A DNA stretch of 64,000 nucleotides, from the NCBI GenBank assembly GCA_963738025.1, contig CAVTWA010000004.1:310001-374000 (forward strand), written 5' to 3'. Each line of letters begins with the position of its first letter. Positions within the stretch are counted from its first letter, which is position 1. The translations under genes were made by a program, and so were the position numbers. The DNA comes from 20CM-2-55-15 sp963738025. Its GTDB lineage: Bacteria > Acidobacteriota > Terriglobia > 20CM-2-55-15. The notes under the pieces are model-generated. The model was not told where the DNA came from. It made no database searches and saw nothing but the letters and a program-made list of their open reading frames with translations. Positions 9,040-17,177 of this stretch are shown here, piece after piece.

Positions 9040-9106
9040 CCTGAGACTTTCTACCCCCTTAGATCTGCCGGAAGCCTTTATCGCGGACCGCTGATAAGAT
9101 CAGATG

Positions 9107-10180
9107 ATGCATCTCGCGGTTAATCCACCGGTATTGCCCATGCTCGCGACACGTGCGGCGTCGTTGCCACCCGATGGAGACTGGATTTTCGAACCGAAAT
9201 GGGACGGCTTTCGCGCTTTGATCTTTCGCGACGGTAATGAAATTCTGATTCAGAGCCGGGATGAAAAGCCATTGAACCGATACTTCCCGGAATTGATCGA
9301 GCCACTGCTGGCGCAACTGCCGCAACGCTGCGCGCTGGACGGAGAAATCGTTATAGCCCGCGATGGAAGGCTCGATTTTGATGCTTTGCAACTCCGCCTT
9401 CATCCGGCTGCATCCCGCGTGAAGCTTCTATCCGGGCAAACGCCGGCTTCTGTTGTTGTCTTCGACATCCTCTGTGAAGGCGATCGACGTCTGATGGATG
9501 CACCGTTCCGCGAGCGCCGGCGGACTCTTGAATCGATACTTGAGTCCGCGCAGCCTCCAATCCACATCACACCAGCAACGACAGATCGCGACATTGCAGA
9601 GGATTGGTTCCGCCGCTTCGAAGGCGCCGGGCTGGACGGTGTCATGGCAAAATTGGGCGAAAAAACGTACGAGCCCAACAAGCGCGTCATGGTGAAGATC
9701 AAGCATGAAAGGGAGTGCGATTGTGTCGTCGCCGGATTTCGTTGGCATAAGAACGATTCCACGGCCATCGGCTCATTGCTTCTGGGCCTTTACGACACCT
9801 CGGGAACGCTTCAGCACGTTGGAGTATGCGCCAGTTTTCCAATGAAAAAGCGGCTCGAACTGACTGAGTTTCTGAAGCCTTATCGCGAGGACGGGCTCGT
9901 AGCGCATCCCTGGAAGGAATGGGCCAGCGTAGACTTGCAACGAATCCCCGGGGCGCAGAGCCGCTGGAGTCAGGGGAAGGATCTTTCATGGGAGCCGGTC
10001 CGGCCGGAACTCGTTCTCGAAGTCGCCTATGATCACATGCAAGGCCACCGGTTCCGTCACACGGCGCAGTTCAGGCGCTGGCGTTTCGATAAGAAACCAA
10101 CGGATTGCACATATGCTCAGCTGGAAGTCGTCGCGCCTCACGAGTTGAAAGAGATTTTCGCAGCGGGTTTGCGGCGCTAA
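9107..10180 (+). CDS. Stand-alone ATP-dependent DNA ligase (LigC/LigD ligase-domain type)
   Basis: A 357-residue ligase. The adenylation motif EPKWDGFRA contains the nucleophilic lysine at about residue 31. Other nucleotidyltransferase motifs follow: LDGEIV, FDILCEGDR, LDGVMAKLGEKTYEPNKR and the VKIKHERECD motif V. The C-terminal 110 residues form the OB-fold domain with WEPVRPELVLEVAYDHMQG and FRHTAQFRRWRFDK. Together these are the ligase module of bacterial end-joining ligases without the polymerase and phosphoesterase modules. ATG 9107 is favoured over ATG 9104 because TAAGAT at 9095-9100 lies 6 bases before it. The LigD-type polymerase is the next gene, convergent. No Ku gene is in the window. 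Confidence 0.9.
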   Translation: MHLAVNPPVLPMLATRAASLPPDGDWIFEPKWDGFRALIFRDGNEILIQSRDEKPLNRYFPELIEPLLAQLPQRCALDGEIVIARDGRLDFDALQLRLHPAASRVKLLSGQTPASVVVFDILCEGDRRLMDAPFRERRRTLESILESAQPPIHITPATTDRDIAEDWFRRFEGAGLDGVMAKLGEKTYEPNKRVMVKIKHERECDCVVAGFRWHKNDSTAIGSLLLGLYDTSGTLQHVGVCASFPMKKRLELTEFLKPYREDGLVAHPWKEWASVDLQRIPGAQSRWSQGKDLSWEPVRPELVLEVAYDHMQGHRFRHTAQFRRWRFDKKPTDCTYAQLEVVAPHELKEIFAAGLRR

Positions 10181-10204
10181 GGGTGTTGCTCAAATTGCGT
10201 GACA

Positions 10205-10430
10205 GCCATTCCCCGCCTAAGTTAGGCAAGTTAGGCAGGGGTGCCCTCGCGAAGCGAGGGCTGGGACGGCCTGTTCAAAGACGCGTAGCATCCTTTTAGA
10301 TATCCGCGAAGCGCACGGATCAAATAAGGAGCGCTTCGCGGAAATCCATAAGGTCGCTACGCGTCTTTGAACAGACCGCCCCGCCTTCGCTGCGCGAAGG
10401 CACCCCGCCTAACTTAGGCCGGGACTGCCA
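10205..10430. mobile_element. MITE-like nested palindrome of about 225 bp
   Basis: Two arms of roughly 90 bases are imperfect reverse complements of one another. The best block is 19 bases without mismatch (10271-10289 against 10356-10374). Each arm holds its own smaller hairpins: GCCTAAGTTAGGC and CCCTCGCGAAGCGAGGG on the left, with matching forms on the right. The centre carries a third hairpin (10303-10314 against 10331-10342). No open frame of note is inside. It lies between the convergent ligase and polymerase genes. It could be a non-autonomous element, a doubled REP unit or a structured RNA. Confidence 0.6.
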
Positions 10431-10508
10431 CCCTCTGAGGTTCGTTACATTATTTATGACGGACTACACCAGGTCCGCGCGGGTGGATTAGCCGCAACTT
10501 GAGCCGAT

Positions 10509-11786
10509 TTAACGAATGGACCGGCGATTCCGCCACTCCGCTGTCGGGTCGTCGTCAGGATCCGGAGTTTCCTGCGATGGACGCAAATTGTCCGGCACAT
10601 TTCGCAGGTTCACCCGGATGCGCGTCCAAGTGGTGGACCTGCCTCGCATGGAGTCCACGAGCACATCGTCCACGGCCAGGTACTGCGCAACGTCCGGGTA
10701 TTTCTGCTTCCATCGTTCGAGACCGGATAATGCCGCCTCTTTGCTGGGCGAATTTGCAATCACGAGCAGCGGCATTTTCTTTCTTGCGCGTGATGGCGCT
10801 ACTCGCGAAGTCTCGCCTTTCATTTTTCGGAAGTGAGGAGGCCATGGAGCGTCTGCAATTCCCGCCTTTTCGTCGCGGTCTGCCAGTTCGAGAAGCTTTC
10901 CCAGCGAACCCGCGGCGGAGTCCATGTCCGCATGGGGATCGCCGATCTCTTGAAAGCGTTGAGGTACTGTCGAAACCGTGAAATCTTCGGCAAGACAGTC
11001 CGGCACCTCGTTCCACGACAGAGGCGCAGACACACGGGCATCAGGCAGCGGACGAACCGAGTAGGCCGAACATGTCGTTCGATCCTTTGCATTCTGGTTG
11101 TAGTCCAGAAAAACGCCGTGGCGCTCTTCCTTCCACCACTTCGAGGTTGCAATCGATGGCGCTCGCCGCTCGATCTCCCGCGACAGCGCCAACGCTGCAC
11201 GACGAACCTCGGCGAAGCTCCAATGGGGATGTATCCGAACGTTGATGTGTATGCCGCGCGAACCGCTCGTCTTTGGCCAGCCGTGGAGTCCAACATCTTC
11301 AAGAAAAGCCCTGACTTCCAGAGCCACTCGGCGTACGTCCTCCCACGGAACTCCAGGACCGGGGTCCAGATCGACCCGCAATTCATCCGGATGTTCAAGA
11401 TCTCCGGCCCGAACTGGATGCGGATGCAGTTCCAGACAGCCTAGATTCACGATCCACGCAAGTCCGGCCGCGTCATTGACCACGATTTCTTCCGCAGTGC
11501 GCCCGGAAGGAAATGAAAGCGTCGCCGTTTCTAACCAGGAAGGCCGGTTCGCCGGGGCACGCTTCTGGTAGAAAGCCTCGCCCTCGGCACCATCGACGAA
11601 ACGTTTCAAGACGATCGGACGATCGCGGATCCACGCGAGCGCACCCGGCGCAACAGCGAGGTAGTAGCGAACAATATCGATCTTGGAGAGCCGGATCTGT
11701 CTGGTGAAATACGGCTTCTGCGGATGAGTCACGCGGACTTCCCGCCCGTCGATCAATAACGTTTCACTGGAGGGTTGTTTCGTCAT
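10509..11786 (-). CDS. LigD-type primase-polymerase (end-joining polymerase domain)
   Basis: About 425 residues. The archaeo-eukaryotic primase fold of the LigD polymerase is clear: VTHPQKPYF near the start, the catalytic VDLDPGPGV (metal-binding Asp residues at about 139 and 141) and KTSGSRGIHINV. In end joining this enzyme fills gaps, preferring ribonucleotides, before ligation. The last 100 residues lie after the polymerase fold, contain VLVDSMRGRSTTWTRIRVNL and are basic. I recall such tails on other stand-alone LigD polymerases. ATG 11786 is favoured over 11798. The ligase is a separate convergent gene rather than a fused domain, and there is no nuclease domain or Ku here. Confidence 0.85.
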   Translation of the reverse strand: MTKQPSSETLLIDGREVRVTHPQKPYFTRQIRLSKIDIVRYYLAVAPGALAWIRDRPIVLKRFVDGAEGEAFYQKRAPANRPSWLETATLSFPSGRTAEEIVVNDAAGLAWIVNLGCLELHPHPVRAGDLEHPDELRVDLDPGPGVPWEDVRRVALEVRAFLEDVGLHGWPKTSGSRGIHINVRIHPHWSFAEVRRAALALSREIERRAPSIATSKWWKEERHGVFLDYNQNAKDRTTCSAYSVRPLPDARVSAPLSWNEVPDCLAEDFTVSTVPQRFQEIGDPHADMDSAAGSLGKLLELADRDEKAGIADAPWPPHFRKMKGETSRVAPSRARKKMPLLVIANSPSKEAALSGLERWKQKYPDVAQYLAVDDVLVDSMRGRSTTWTRIRVNLRNVPDNLRPSQETPDPDDDPTAEWRNRRSIR

Positions 11787-11871
11787 CCTGCAGGGCACCG
11801 CCGGAACTTGCCTGAAACGGATTTAGCGAATCAGGCAACCGTCCCCGAATACATCCACAAAGACGACGCGA

Positions 11872-12351
11872 CTAATGCGCAATGATCGCTGTATCCACAG
11901 CACCGTGGATCAGCGCAATCTGCCAGTCATTGCCGTTCTTCTTCACAACCAGGCTGTTGGTTCCCTTGACCTGACTGGTGCCCTCGATGATGTAATTGAA
12001 CCCCGCCCAACCTGCGGCCGCATCCAGATTCCCGACTCTCAGATTGGTAATACTGAGCTTCCGGGGCGGGTTTGAGGAAAGAAGACGAGTAATCCAGACC
12101 GTCGCCAGCAGATGATGGCCATCTTCATCCAGCCAGACTGCGTCCGGAGCAATCGACTTCTGGAAAAATGCAGTATCCCTGTTATTAAAGGCAGTAACCA
12201 TCGATTTCACGAAATCGGCGATCGGGCCCGTTGCCTGCGCTTCCGGCGCGAATATGTTCGGACGGCCACGACCACCTTGAGGGGCCTGCGCCGATGCGGT
12301 GGTTACAGCTGCCGCAATTACCGTGATGCAGAGAAGAATCGTTCGTTTCAT
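11872..12351 (-). CDS. Secreted SnoaL/DUF4440-like protein
   Basis: 159 residues with a signal peptide ending in TTASAQ. The mature part has the NTF2-like cone fold pattern: FVKSMVTAFNNRDTAFFQ, APDAVWLDEDGHHLL, VGNLDAAAGWAGFNYIIEG and LVVKKNGNDWQIALIHGAV. Members of this fold bind or isomerise small hydrophobic ligands, but many have no known activity. AAGGAG sits upstream of the ATG. The gene stands alone between the polymerase gene and a large hairpin. Confidence 0.75.
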   Translation of the reverse strand: MKRTILLCITVIAAAVTTASAQAPQGGRGRPNIFAPEAQATGPIADFVKSMVTAFNNRDTAFFQKSIAPDAVWLDEDGHHLLATVWITRLLSSNPPRKLSITNLRVGNLDAAAGWAGFNYIIEGTSQVKGTNSLVVKKNGNDWQIALIHGAVDTAIIAH

Positions 12352-12429
12352 GAAACTCCTTTGTCGACATGCTGCGCTGCATTTTAGTGTTATGGCTACG
12401 AAAAGTGAAGGATCGTGGCTGGCGGTTCC

Positions 12430-12495
12430 GGGGACAGACCCCTCGGTACCTAAATCCTTGGGTTACAGGATTTAGGTACCGAGGGGTCTGTCCCC
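12430..12495. repeat. Perfect 28-bp inverted repeat (palindrome family C)
   Basis: Arms at 12430-12457 and 12468-12495 match over all 28 bases with a 10-base loop. The outer part is GGGGACAGACCCCTCGGTACC. A shorter relative built on GAGGGGTCTGACCCC is at about 43935-43960. This sequence type resembles REP palindromes tied to IS200-like REP transposases, but no such transposase is in the window. It lies between two left-reading genes, upstream of the SnoaL-like protein. Confidence 0.8.
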
Positions 12496-12573
12496 AACGC
12501 AGTGAAGCGTGCGGCAGCAAAAAAAGCCGGCAGCTGCTCTCGGACAGCTACCGGCTTGTCAGAAACGACAACT

Positions 12574-13248
12574 CTAAATTTCGATGGGGCTCGCCAAAGT
12601 GAACTGGAGGCGAGTTTCAGGAGCGTAGTGAATTTCCTTGCCCTTGGTAGCTAAGACGGTACCCGTGCCGGCGCCTCCGCCAACTGCAGCTCCAATCAAT
12701 GCACCCTTGCCGCCGCCGGCAATAGCTCCGATCGCAGCGCCAAGGCCGGCGCCTCCGCCGATCATGGCCGCATCACGTTTCTTTGTTGTTGCCGCAACGG
12801 CACTGTAGGGCCGGGTCGAAACGTTTAAGGACTTTCCATCCTTCAGAACGACTTCGGTTAACGTCAGCTCGACAGTCGCGCGGCCTTTGACACGACCGGA
12901 CTCCTTTGCATCCAGAACGCGGCCACGTACCTTGGTTCCTTTTTCGAGGATCGTTTTTCCGTCCACGACGACCGGCTCCACCAGGCTCGCCTGAAACTGA
13001 TCTCCGGACCGGTTCTTGTCGGAACTGACAGTGTCGATGAGAGCAACTCGAAGCTTCGTTCCCTCCGGTATCTTGGTCTTTGCGACAACCGGTTTGGTGT
13101 TCTCCCAGGAATCAACCCGGGAATCAACTGGAACCGCAGGGGCCGGTTCGGCAATGGAATCGGCGCTCGTGGTCGTTGGTTGTTTGCCGCAAGCGGCCAG
13201 CAATATCGACAAAACAGGAACACTAATGAGCTGAAGACTTCGTTTCAT
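12574..13248 (-). CDS. Glycine-zipper lipoprotein
   Basis: 224 residues. The signal peptide ends in the lipobox LLAAC, so it is probably an outer-membrane or periplasmic lipoprotein. The middle (IPEGTKLRVALIDTVSSD, later ILEKGTKVRGRVLDAKES) recalls the beta-barrel of VirB10/TrbI-like proteins, where an iPxGT..L.A.L opening is followed by a kGT.v.G strand. A glycine zipper follows (IGGGAGLGAAIGAIAGGG), typical of membrane-inserting 17-kDa-antigen-like segments. The same kGT.V.G pattern recurs in the gene at 13451, so the two may be paralogues of one envelope system. GGAG lies before the start. Third gene of a probable three-gene operon. Confidence 0.7.
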   Translation of the reverse strand: MKRSLQLISVPVLSILLAACGKQPTTTSADSIAEPAPAVPVDSRVDSWENTKPVVAKTKIPEGTKLRVALIDTVSSDKNRSGDQFQASLVEPVVVDGKTILEKGTKVRGRVLDAKESGRVKGRATVELTLTEVVLKDGKSLNVSTRPYSAVAATTKKRDAAMIGGGAGLGAAIGAIAGGGKGALIGAAVGGGAGTGTVLATKGKEIHYAPETRLQFTLASPIEI

Positions 13249-13260
13249 TTGATTGATCTC

Positions 13261-13440
13261 CTACCGGCTTCGCCGAAACCAGGCGAGCGCCCGTTCATTT
13301 CTCGTATCCTGTTTCTTCTCTCTCTTCGCCCGGTCCAGCAAGGCCTCCCGCCGGAGCCTCTCTGCCAATCCGGTTCCAACCCATGGGGCGAAAGAATTGC
13401 TTTCGAGCACGCTATGAATCGAGGTGTACTTGATTCTCAT
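13261..13440 (-). CDS. Small basic protein between two envelope genes
   Basis: A 59-residue frame, MRIKYTSIHSVL..., whose second half is Arg/Lys/Glu-rich (LRREALLDRAKREKKQ) and probably helical. It starts 10 bases after the stop codon of the upstream gene. GTGAGGT lies 7 bases before the ATG, and the frame ends 12 bases before the next start, so it fits the gap exactly in a tight operon. I recognise no family. The context suggests a small partner of the two flanking exported proteins, although it has no signal peptide of its own. Confidence 0.45.
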   Translation of the reverse strand: MRIKYTSIHSVLESNSFAPWVGTGLAERLRREALLDRAKREKKQDTRNERALAWFRRSR

Positions 13441-13450
13441 AGTGTCTACC

Positions 13451-14275
13451 TCACCGGACGACTGCACCATGCATGCCCACAAGGAACTGCATCTGCGCAC
13501 CGCTCGAAATTTCAAAGCTCTTTCCGGAAGCAGCGATCACCGTATCGTTGTCGAGATGCGAAAAAAGATCGACAGACTGTTGCGAGCCACTCGGCGTCAT
13601 CAGCTCGCCCTGACCGACCTTGAACAATTGGCCTGAAGCTGACGACTCGAGACCACCCTCGATCGCCGTACTTGTTTGAGGATCCACGGCGACGACAAAC
13701 GGCATACGCACTAATGCTGGATTGGCGGCAGAGGGAACAACTTCTCCGGGGCCATTGACGCTGGAGTTTCGCAAGGATCGGTCGGCACTGCTCGCCGGTA
13801 TTCCTGGAGCGATACTCGAATCGCCGGGTGAATCTTGCTCGATCGTGTCCTCATGAACACTCGAGGCGGCCTGAATAACGGACTGCAGAGCTATGGAAAT
13901 CTTTGGAATGGCTCGTCCTTCAGAAGCGGGAGTAAACCATTCGATCTCAATCAAAGACCGCGTTTGCTCTTTGGCATCGATTGAAAGCGTTTTAGCGTCG
14001 GCACATTTGACATTGCGAACGACACCAGTGACGGTTGTTCCCTTCTTCAGCACCACGTAGCCGTTCGATTTCAGGTCATTCTTCAATTTCACGGACACGA
14101 TGTCGCCTGGCTTGCTTTCGGCCGGATTCAATCGCCCTTTCGTCATTTCAGCAGCGACTCGTGTTGCAGAATTCGTTTGAGTAGCGCTGCGAACCTGAGC
14201 GTTCAAAACGATGCCCGCGAAGAGCAACAGAGCGGGCGCCGCGATGAAGCGGGTTCTGAGGCATGGAAGATTCAT
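13451..14275 (-). CDS. Exported protein related to the downstream glycine-zipper lipoprotein
   Basis: 274 residues with a signal peptide (FIAAPALLLFAGIVLNAQ). The region at about 45-80 (PGDIVSVKLKNDLKSNGYVV, then LKKGTTVTGVVRNVKC) matches the kGT.v.G beta pattern of the 12574 gene. The rest is Ser/Ala-rich and low in complexity, ending in GAQMQFLVGMHGAVVR. No enzyme motif is visible. It opens the operon 14275-12574. A structural or surface role is inferred from composition only. Confidence 0.65.
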   Translation of the reverse strand: MNLPCLRTRFIAAPALLLFAGIVLNAQVRSATQTNSATRVAAEMTKGRLNPAESKPGDIVSVKLKNDLKSNGYVVLKKGTTVTGVVRNVKCADAKTLSIDAKEQTRSLIEIEWFTPASEGRAIPKISIALQSVIQAASSVHEDTIEQDSPGDSSIAPGIPASSADRSLRNSSVNGPGEVVPSAANPALVRMPFVVAVDPQTSTAIEGGLESSASGQLFKVGQGELMTPSGSQQSVDLFSHLDNDTVIAASGKSFEISSGAQMQFLVGMHGAVVR

Positions 14276-14475
14276 TTATTTCTTCTCCTGTATGCGAAAG
14301 AGCGCAACCCCGGTCCTATTCATAGCAATCGATCTGCCCAACGCGTCCGAATCCTTGTCAAACCTGCGTTTCCGCGCACTTACACTGTGGGTGTCTGCAC
14401 GGTCTTTGTTTCGGGGCAGTTTCGCAACATAAACCGCGCCTGCTTTTCCACAAACTTTGTTGATAAATGCGATGG

Positions 14476-14481
14476 TAGACT
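14476..14481 (+). promoter_or_regulatory. -10 box placed for a leaderless transcript
   Basis: TAGACT lies 7 bases before GTG 14489, the same spacing as at 8208 and 18148. No Shine-Dalgarno is present. Confidence 0.4.
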
Positions 14482-14488
14482 GCCACTC

Positions 14489-15592
14489 GTGAAAAAAATC
14501 CTTGATCTTCCAACCCCATGTCTGGTGTTGGAACTGGATCGATTTGAAGCAAATCTCGAGAAAATGAGCCGCTTTACCCGCGACCGGGGCATAGCGCTCA
14601 GGCCGCATTCCAAGACGCACAAATGCGTCAACATCGCTAAGCGCCAGTTGCTAGCGGGAGCCATCGGTGTTTGCGCAGCCACAATTGCTGAAGCCGAGGT
14701 CCTGATGCGTGGAGGACTGCGAGGGCTGCTGATTACCGGTGAGATGGTCGGCGAACCCAAAATCGCCCGGTTGATGCGAATCGTCGCGGAAGCGCCGGAT
14801 ACGATGGCCGTGGTGGACCATGTGTCGAACGTCTCCGATCTTCAACGCGCCGCGTCCAACGCCGGCGTTCAGATCAGACTTTTGATCGATCTGGACATTG
14901 GTCAGAACCGCACCGGCGTGCAGCCCGGCGAACCCGCACTGCAACTGGCCGAGAGCATCGGGCGTTCAAAGAATCTCGAGCTTAAAGGAATCTGTGCCTA
15001 CGCCGGCCATGCCGCCCATGTCGTCGGATTTGAAAAGCGCCGCGAAGCGTCGCGTACGGCGCTGAGCCAGGCATTCGCTACTCGAGACCTGCTCGTCCAG
15101 CATGGTCACTCCATCGAGATCATGAGTGGCGCGAGCACCGGGACCTACAACATCGATGCCGATATTAAAGGAATGACAGAAATGCAATCCGGATCGTACG
15201 TCTTCATGGACGTCGAATACCGGCGGATTGGCGGACAATCCGGTGCCGTGTACGAAGACTTCTCCCCCGCTCTCTGCGTGCTTTCCACCGTCATCCATCG
15301 GTCGGGGAAGAAAGCCATCGTCGATGCCGGAATCAAGGCATTGGCTACCGACCGCGCTTTTGGCCCCGAAGTTCTCGGAATGAAGGATATCGCTTACGAA
15401 TTCGCCGGCGACGAACACGGACGGCTTCTCGTGAATGACGACCAGATTCGTCTCGGTGACCGCCTCCGCTTGATCGCGCCGCACTGCGACCCAACCGTGA
15501 ACCTTTACGATCGATTTTTCTGCGTGCGCGGCGATGTGGTCGAAGATGAGTGGCCGATCATGGAACGGGCCGGGGGCGCGACCAACTTTTAG
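14489..15592 (+). CDS. D-threonine aldolase/alanine-racemase-family PLP enzyme (DSD1-like)
   Basis: 367 residues. The N-terminal TIM-barrel starts LDLPTPCLVLELDRFEANL. The PLP lysine lies in LRPHSKTHKC, the typical RPHxKtHK signature of D-threonine aldolase and D-serine dehydratase. GICAYAGHAAH and MSGASTGTYN are further barrel motifs. The C-terminal beta domain ends with the metal site seen in this family, APHCDPTVNLYDRF (His and Cys ligands). The likely reaction is retro-aldol cleavage of D-3-hydroxyamino acids or dehydration of D-serine. The frame is open from 14177, but GTG 14489 starts the conserved sequence. It is monocistronic. Confidence 0.85.
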   Translation: MKKILDLPTPCLVLELDRFEANLEKMSRFTRDRGIALRPHSKTHKCVNIAKRQLLAGAIGVCAATIAEAEVLMRGGLRGLLITGEMVGEPKIARLMRIVAEAPDTMAVVDHVSNVSDLQRAASNAGVQIRLLIDLDIGQNRTGVQPGEPALQLAESIGRSKNLELKGICAYAGHAAHVVGFEKRREASRTALSQAFATRDLLVQHGHSIEIMSGASTGTYNIDADIKGMTEMQSGSYVFMDVEYRRIGGQSGAVYEDFSPALCVLSTVIHRSGKKAIVDAGIKALATDRAFGPEVLGMKDIAYEFAGDEHGRLLVNDDQIRLGDRLRLIAPHCDPTVNLYDRFFCVRGDVVEDEWPIMERAGGATNF

Positions 15593-15844
15593 TGACAGGC
15601 AGCGCTCGACGACTGATGAAGATCAGCACTTCCGAACAGAGACTCTCCTGAGCCTTGTCGTGTTCGTCAGTTCATGGAGAGATTGCCGACTCAACCACGC
15701 CGCTTCCGCAACAGCGGCGACCACCGCATGGTTGCTAAATTCGACAAGGTCCGCTCGTCACAGGACTTAGCTGAAGAAGCACCCGCAGGGAACGAGTCGT
15801 GCATGACCTGAGTCCATTCCGAGTTTTTTAGGGAGGTTCTAGAA

Positions 15845-16186
15845 ATGAGAAACGTTTGCAGATTGTTGCTGGTCGTGTTCGTTCTGGCATTCGCATCGTA
15901 CAATTTCGCCGGTCAGGCCCCAACGCCCGCGCCCAAGGCACCGGCCGCACAGGCGGAAAAACCATTCCAGGGCACACTGATTAAGGTTGATACTGATGCA
16001 AAGACTCTGACTGCAAAGGATGCAAGTAACAAAGAGATGGTGTTTCATTACACCGAAAAGACCGAAGTCGTTGGTTCAGAGAACTCAATTCAGGGTCTGG
16101 CGGCAAAGTCCGGCACGAAACTGAACATCACCTACAGCGTCGAGAAGGGCAGCAACAACGCCACCCGGATCGAAATGGAAAAGTAG
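15845..16186 (+). CDS. Small secreted protein of unknown function
   Basis: 113 residues with a signal peptide (LLLVVFVLAFASYNFAGQ), an Ala/Pro linker, and a beta-rich domain (FQGTLIKVDTDAKTLTAKDA, then KEMVFHYTEKTEVVG). The layout resembles small OB-like periplasmic domains. AGGGAGG lies about 7 bases before the ATG. It is followed by a doubled hairpin of palindrome family B. The 252 bases upstream of the gene hold no gene I can support. Confidence 0.7.
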   Translation: MRNVCRLLLVVFVLAFASYNFAGQAPTPAPKAPAAQAEKPFQGTLIKVDTDAKTLTAKDASNKEMVFHYTEKTEVVGSENSIQGLAAKSGTKLNITYSVEKGSNNATRIEMEK

Positions 16187-16221
16187 GCTGAGACTATAGA
16201 AGGAGCGCGCACGGGACTTTG

Positions 16222-16260
16222 AACGAAACAGGCGCGGTCATAGACCGCGCCTGTTTCGTT
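16222..16260. repeat. Palindrome family B, copy 1
   Basis: Perfect 18-base arms (16222-16239 and 16243-16260) with loop ATA. The core is AGGCGCGGTC/GACCGCGCCT. It lies 36 bases after the stop of the 15845 gene and may act as its terminator, or as a REP unit. Confidence 0.8.
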
Positions 16261-16275
16261 TGTTCGAGGCGAAGC

Positions 16276-16294
16276 GCGCGGTCATAGACCGCGC
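16276..16294. repeat. Palindrome family B, copy 2
   Basis: GCGCGGTC and GACCGCGC arms with the same ATA loop as the copy 16 bases upstream. The right side runs on into GCGCCTACA, the end seen in the 58.4-kb copy. The two hairpins together form a REP-doublet arrangement between convergent genes. Confidence 0.7.
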
Positions 16295-16303
16295 CTACAG
16301 TGC

Positions 16304-16627
16304 TCACGGCAGGTCCGTATGCGACCCCTGTTCAAGCTTCTTCCGCGTATGAGGAGTGGGGACGCCGCAACGCTGCAGGTTATTCGCTTCCTGAAATGCG
16401 TAGATCGCTTTCATCGTCTGCTCGTCGAGAATCCCGTTAATTGGCCCCTCATACAGTCCCCGTTCCCTGAGCGCTTTTTGAACACGTTGAATGGTGTTGT
16501 GATGGTATCTGGCGTACTGGGCGCCATCAAGGCCCGCGATGAAGGGACGGGCGCCAGGCTGAGCCCACAGGCTGGTGCATGCCGGCGCTGCACTCAAAAG
16601 GAAGGCTGCAATCGCGAGGAATTTCAC
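16304..16627 (-). CDS. Exported peptidoglycan-binding domain protein
   Basis: 107 residues with a signal peptide (FLAIAAFLLSAAPACTSLWA). The mature part is a PG_binding_1 three-helix domain: VQKALRERGLYEGPINGILD, then EQTMKAIYAFQEANNLQ and a closing TRKKLEQ. The domain anchors proteins to the cell wall. It follows the HExxH protease gene by 10 bases, so the two are probably one unit and may act together at the wall. Confidence 0.75.
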   Translation of the reverse strand: MKFLAIAAFLLSAAPACTSLWAQPGARPFIAGLDGAQYARYHHNTIQRVQKALRERGLYEGPINGILDEQTMKAIYAFQEANNLQRCGVPTPHTRKKLEQGSHTDLP

Positions 16628-16637
16628 TTTCCCACCT

Positions 16638-17177
16638 CTATGGCCGCGTTTCGTTTATAAGAGACTTTTGCACGTTTGAGTCCAGCTCAGGCTGTCCCAA
16701 CAAATCATCAATAGGAACTCCGGACGCCCCTTCATACATCCATAACTTCGAGTAGACTTTTTCAAAACTGCGGCGCTCGACGACGCGCTGTCCGATAACG
16801 TTCGCCAGCCGCTCCGTTTGCAGAAACGGATGGTGCGTGTATATCCACACGTGCCCCAGTTCGTGGGCAAGGGCAGCCCGCAATTCATCATCGCTGAGGT
16901 TCATAAGGAACCCGAGCTCCATCGTCAGCAGGAAGCGATTTCTATCAGTTGTCAGGGGTTGAACGGAAAACACGAGAGGGTGGTAAGTGACTTCCGCTAT
17001 CTGGACCTCATTACGAATATTCAGCGCCGCGCGCAGCTGGTCTACGAACTCCTGCGCTCGTGCAGCCCTGAGCCTCAGGGTATTGGGTGGATCCTGTGCA
17101 ACTGGACGGGCCAGCAGAAGAACAAAAACAACCGCCAGTGCTGGAAATATTCCACGATGCCATTGTCCGTAATGCAT
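16638..17177 (-). CDS. Putative zinc metalloprotease (HExxH), M48-like
   Basis: About 179 residues from ATG 17177; the frame is open to 17327. A hydrophobic N-terminal segment (FPALAVVFVLLLARPVA) should act as signal or anchor. The zinc motif is ALAHELGHVWIYTHH, preceded by LSDDELRAALA as in M48 peptidases. A conserved downstream glutamate ligand is likely in QTERLANVIGQRVVERR, but I cannot fix it. The protein is short for M48 enzymes, and no chaperone or PDZ part follows. No strong ribosome binding site was seen for any start, so the N-terminus is uncertain. Confidence 0.6.
   Translation of the reverse strand: MHYGQWHRGIFPALAVVFVLLLARPVAQDPPNTLRLRAARAQEFVDQLRAALNIRNEVQIAEVTYHPLVFSVQPLTTDRNRFLLTMELGFLMNLSDDELRAALAHELGHVWIYTHHPFLQTERLANVIGQRVVERRSFEKVYSKLWMYEGASGVPIDDLLGQPELDSNVQKSLINETRP

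Noticed and set aside
10303..10342. Intrinsic terminator of the ligase gene
   Set aside because: The hairpin is the centre of a larger nested palindrome and has no T-run.
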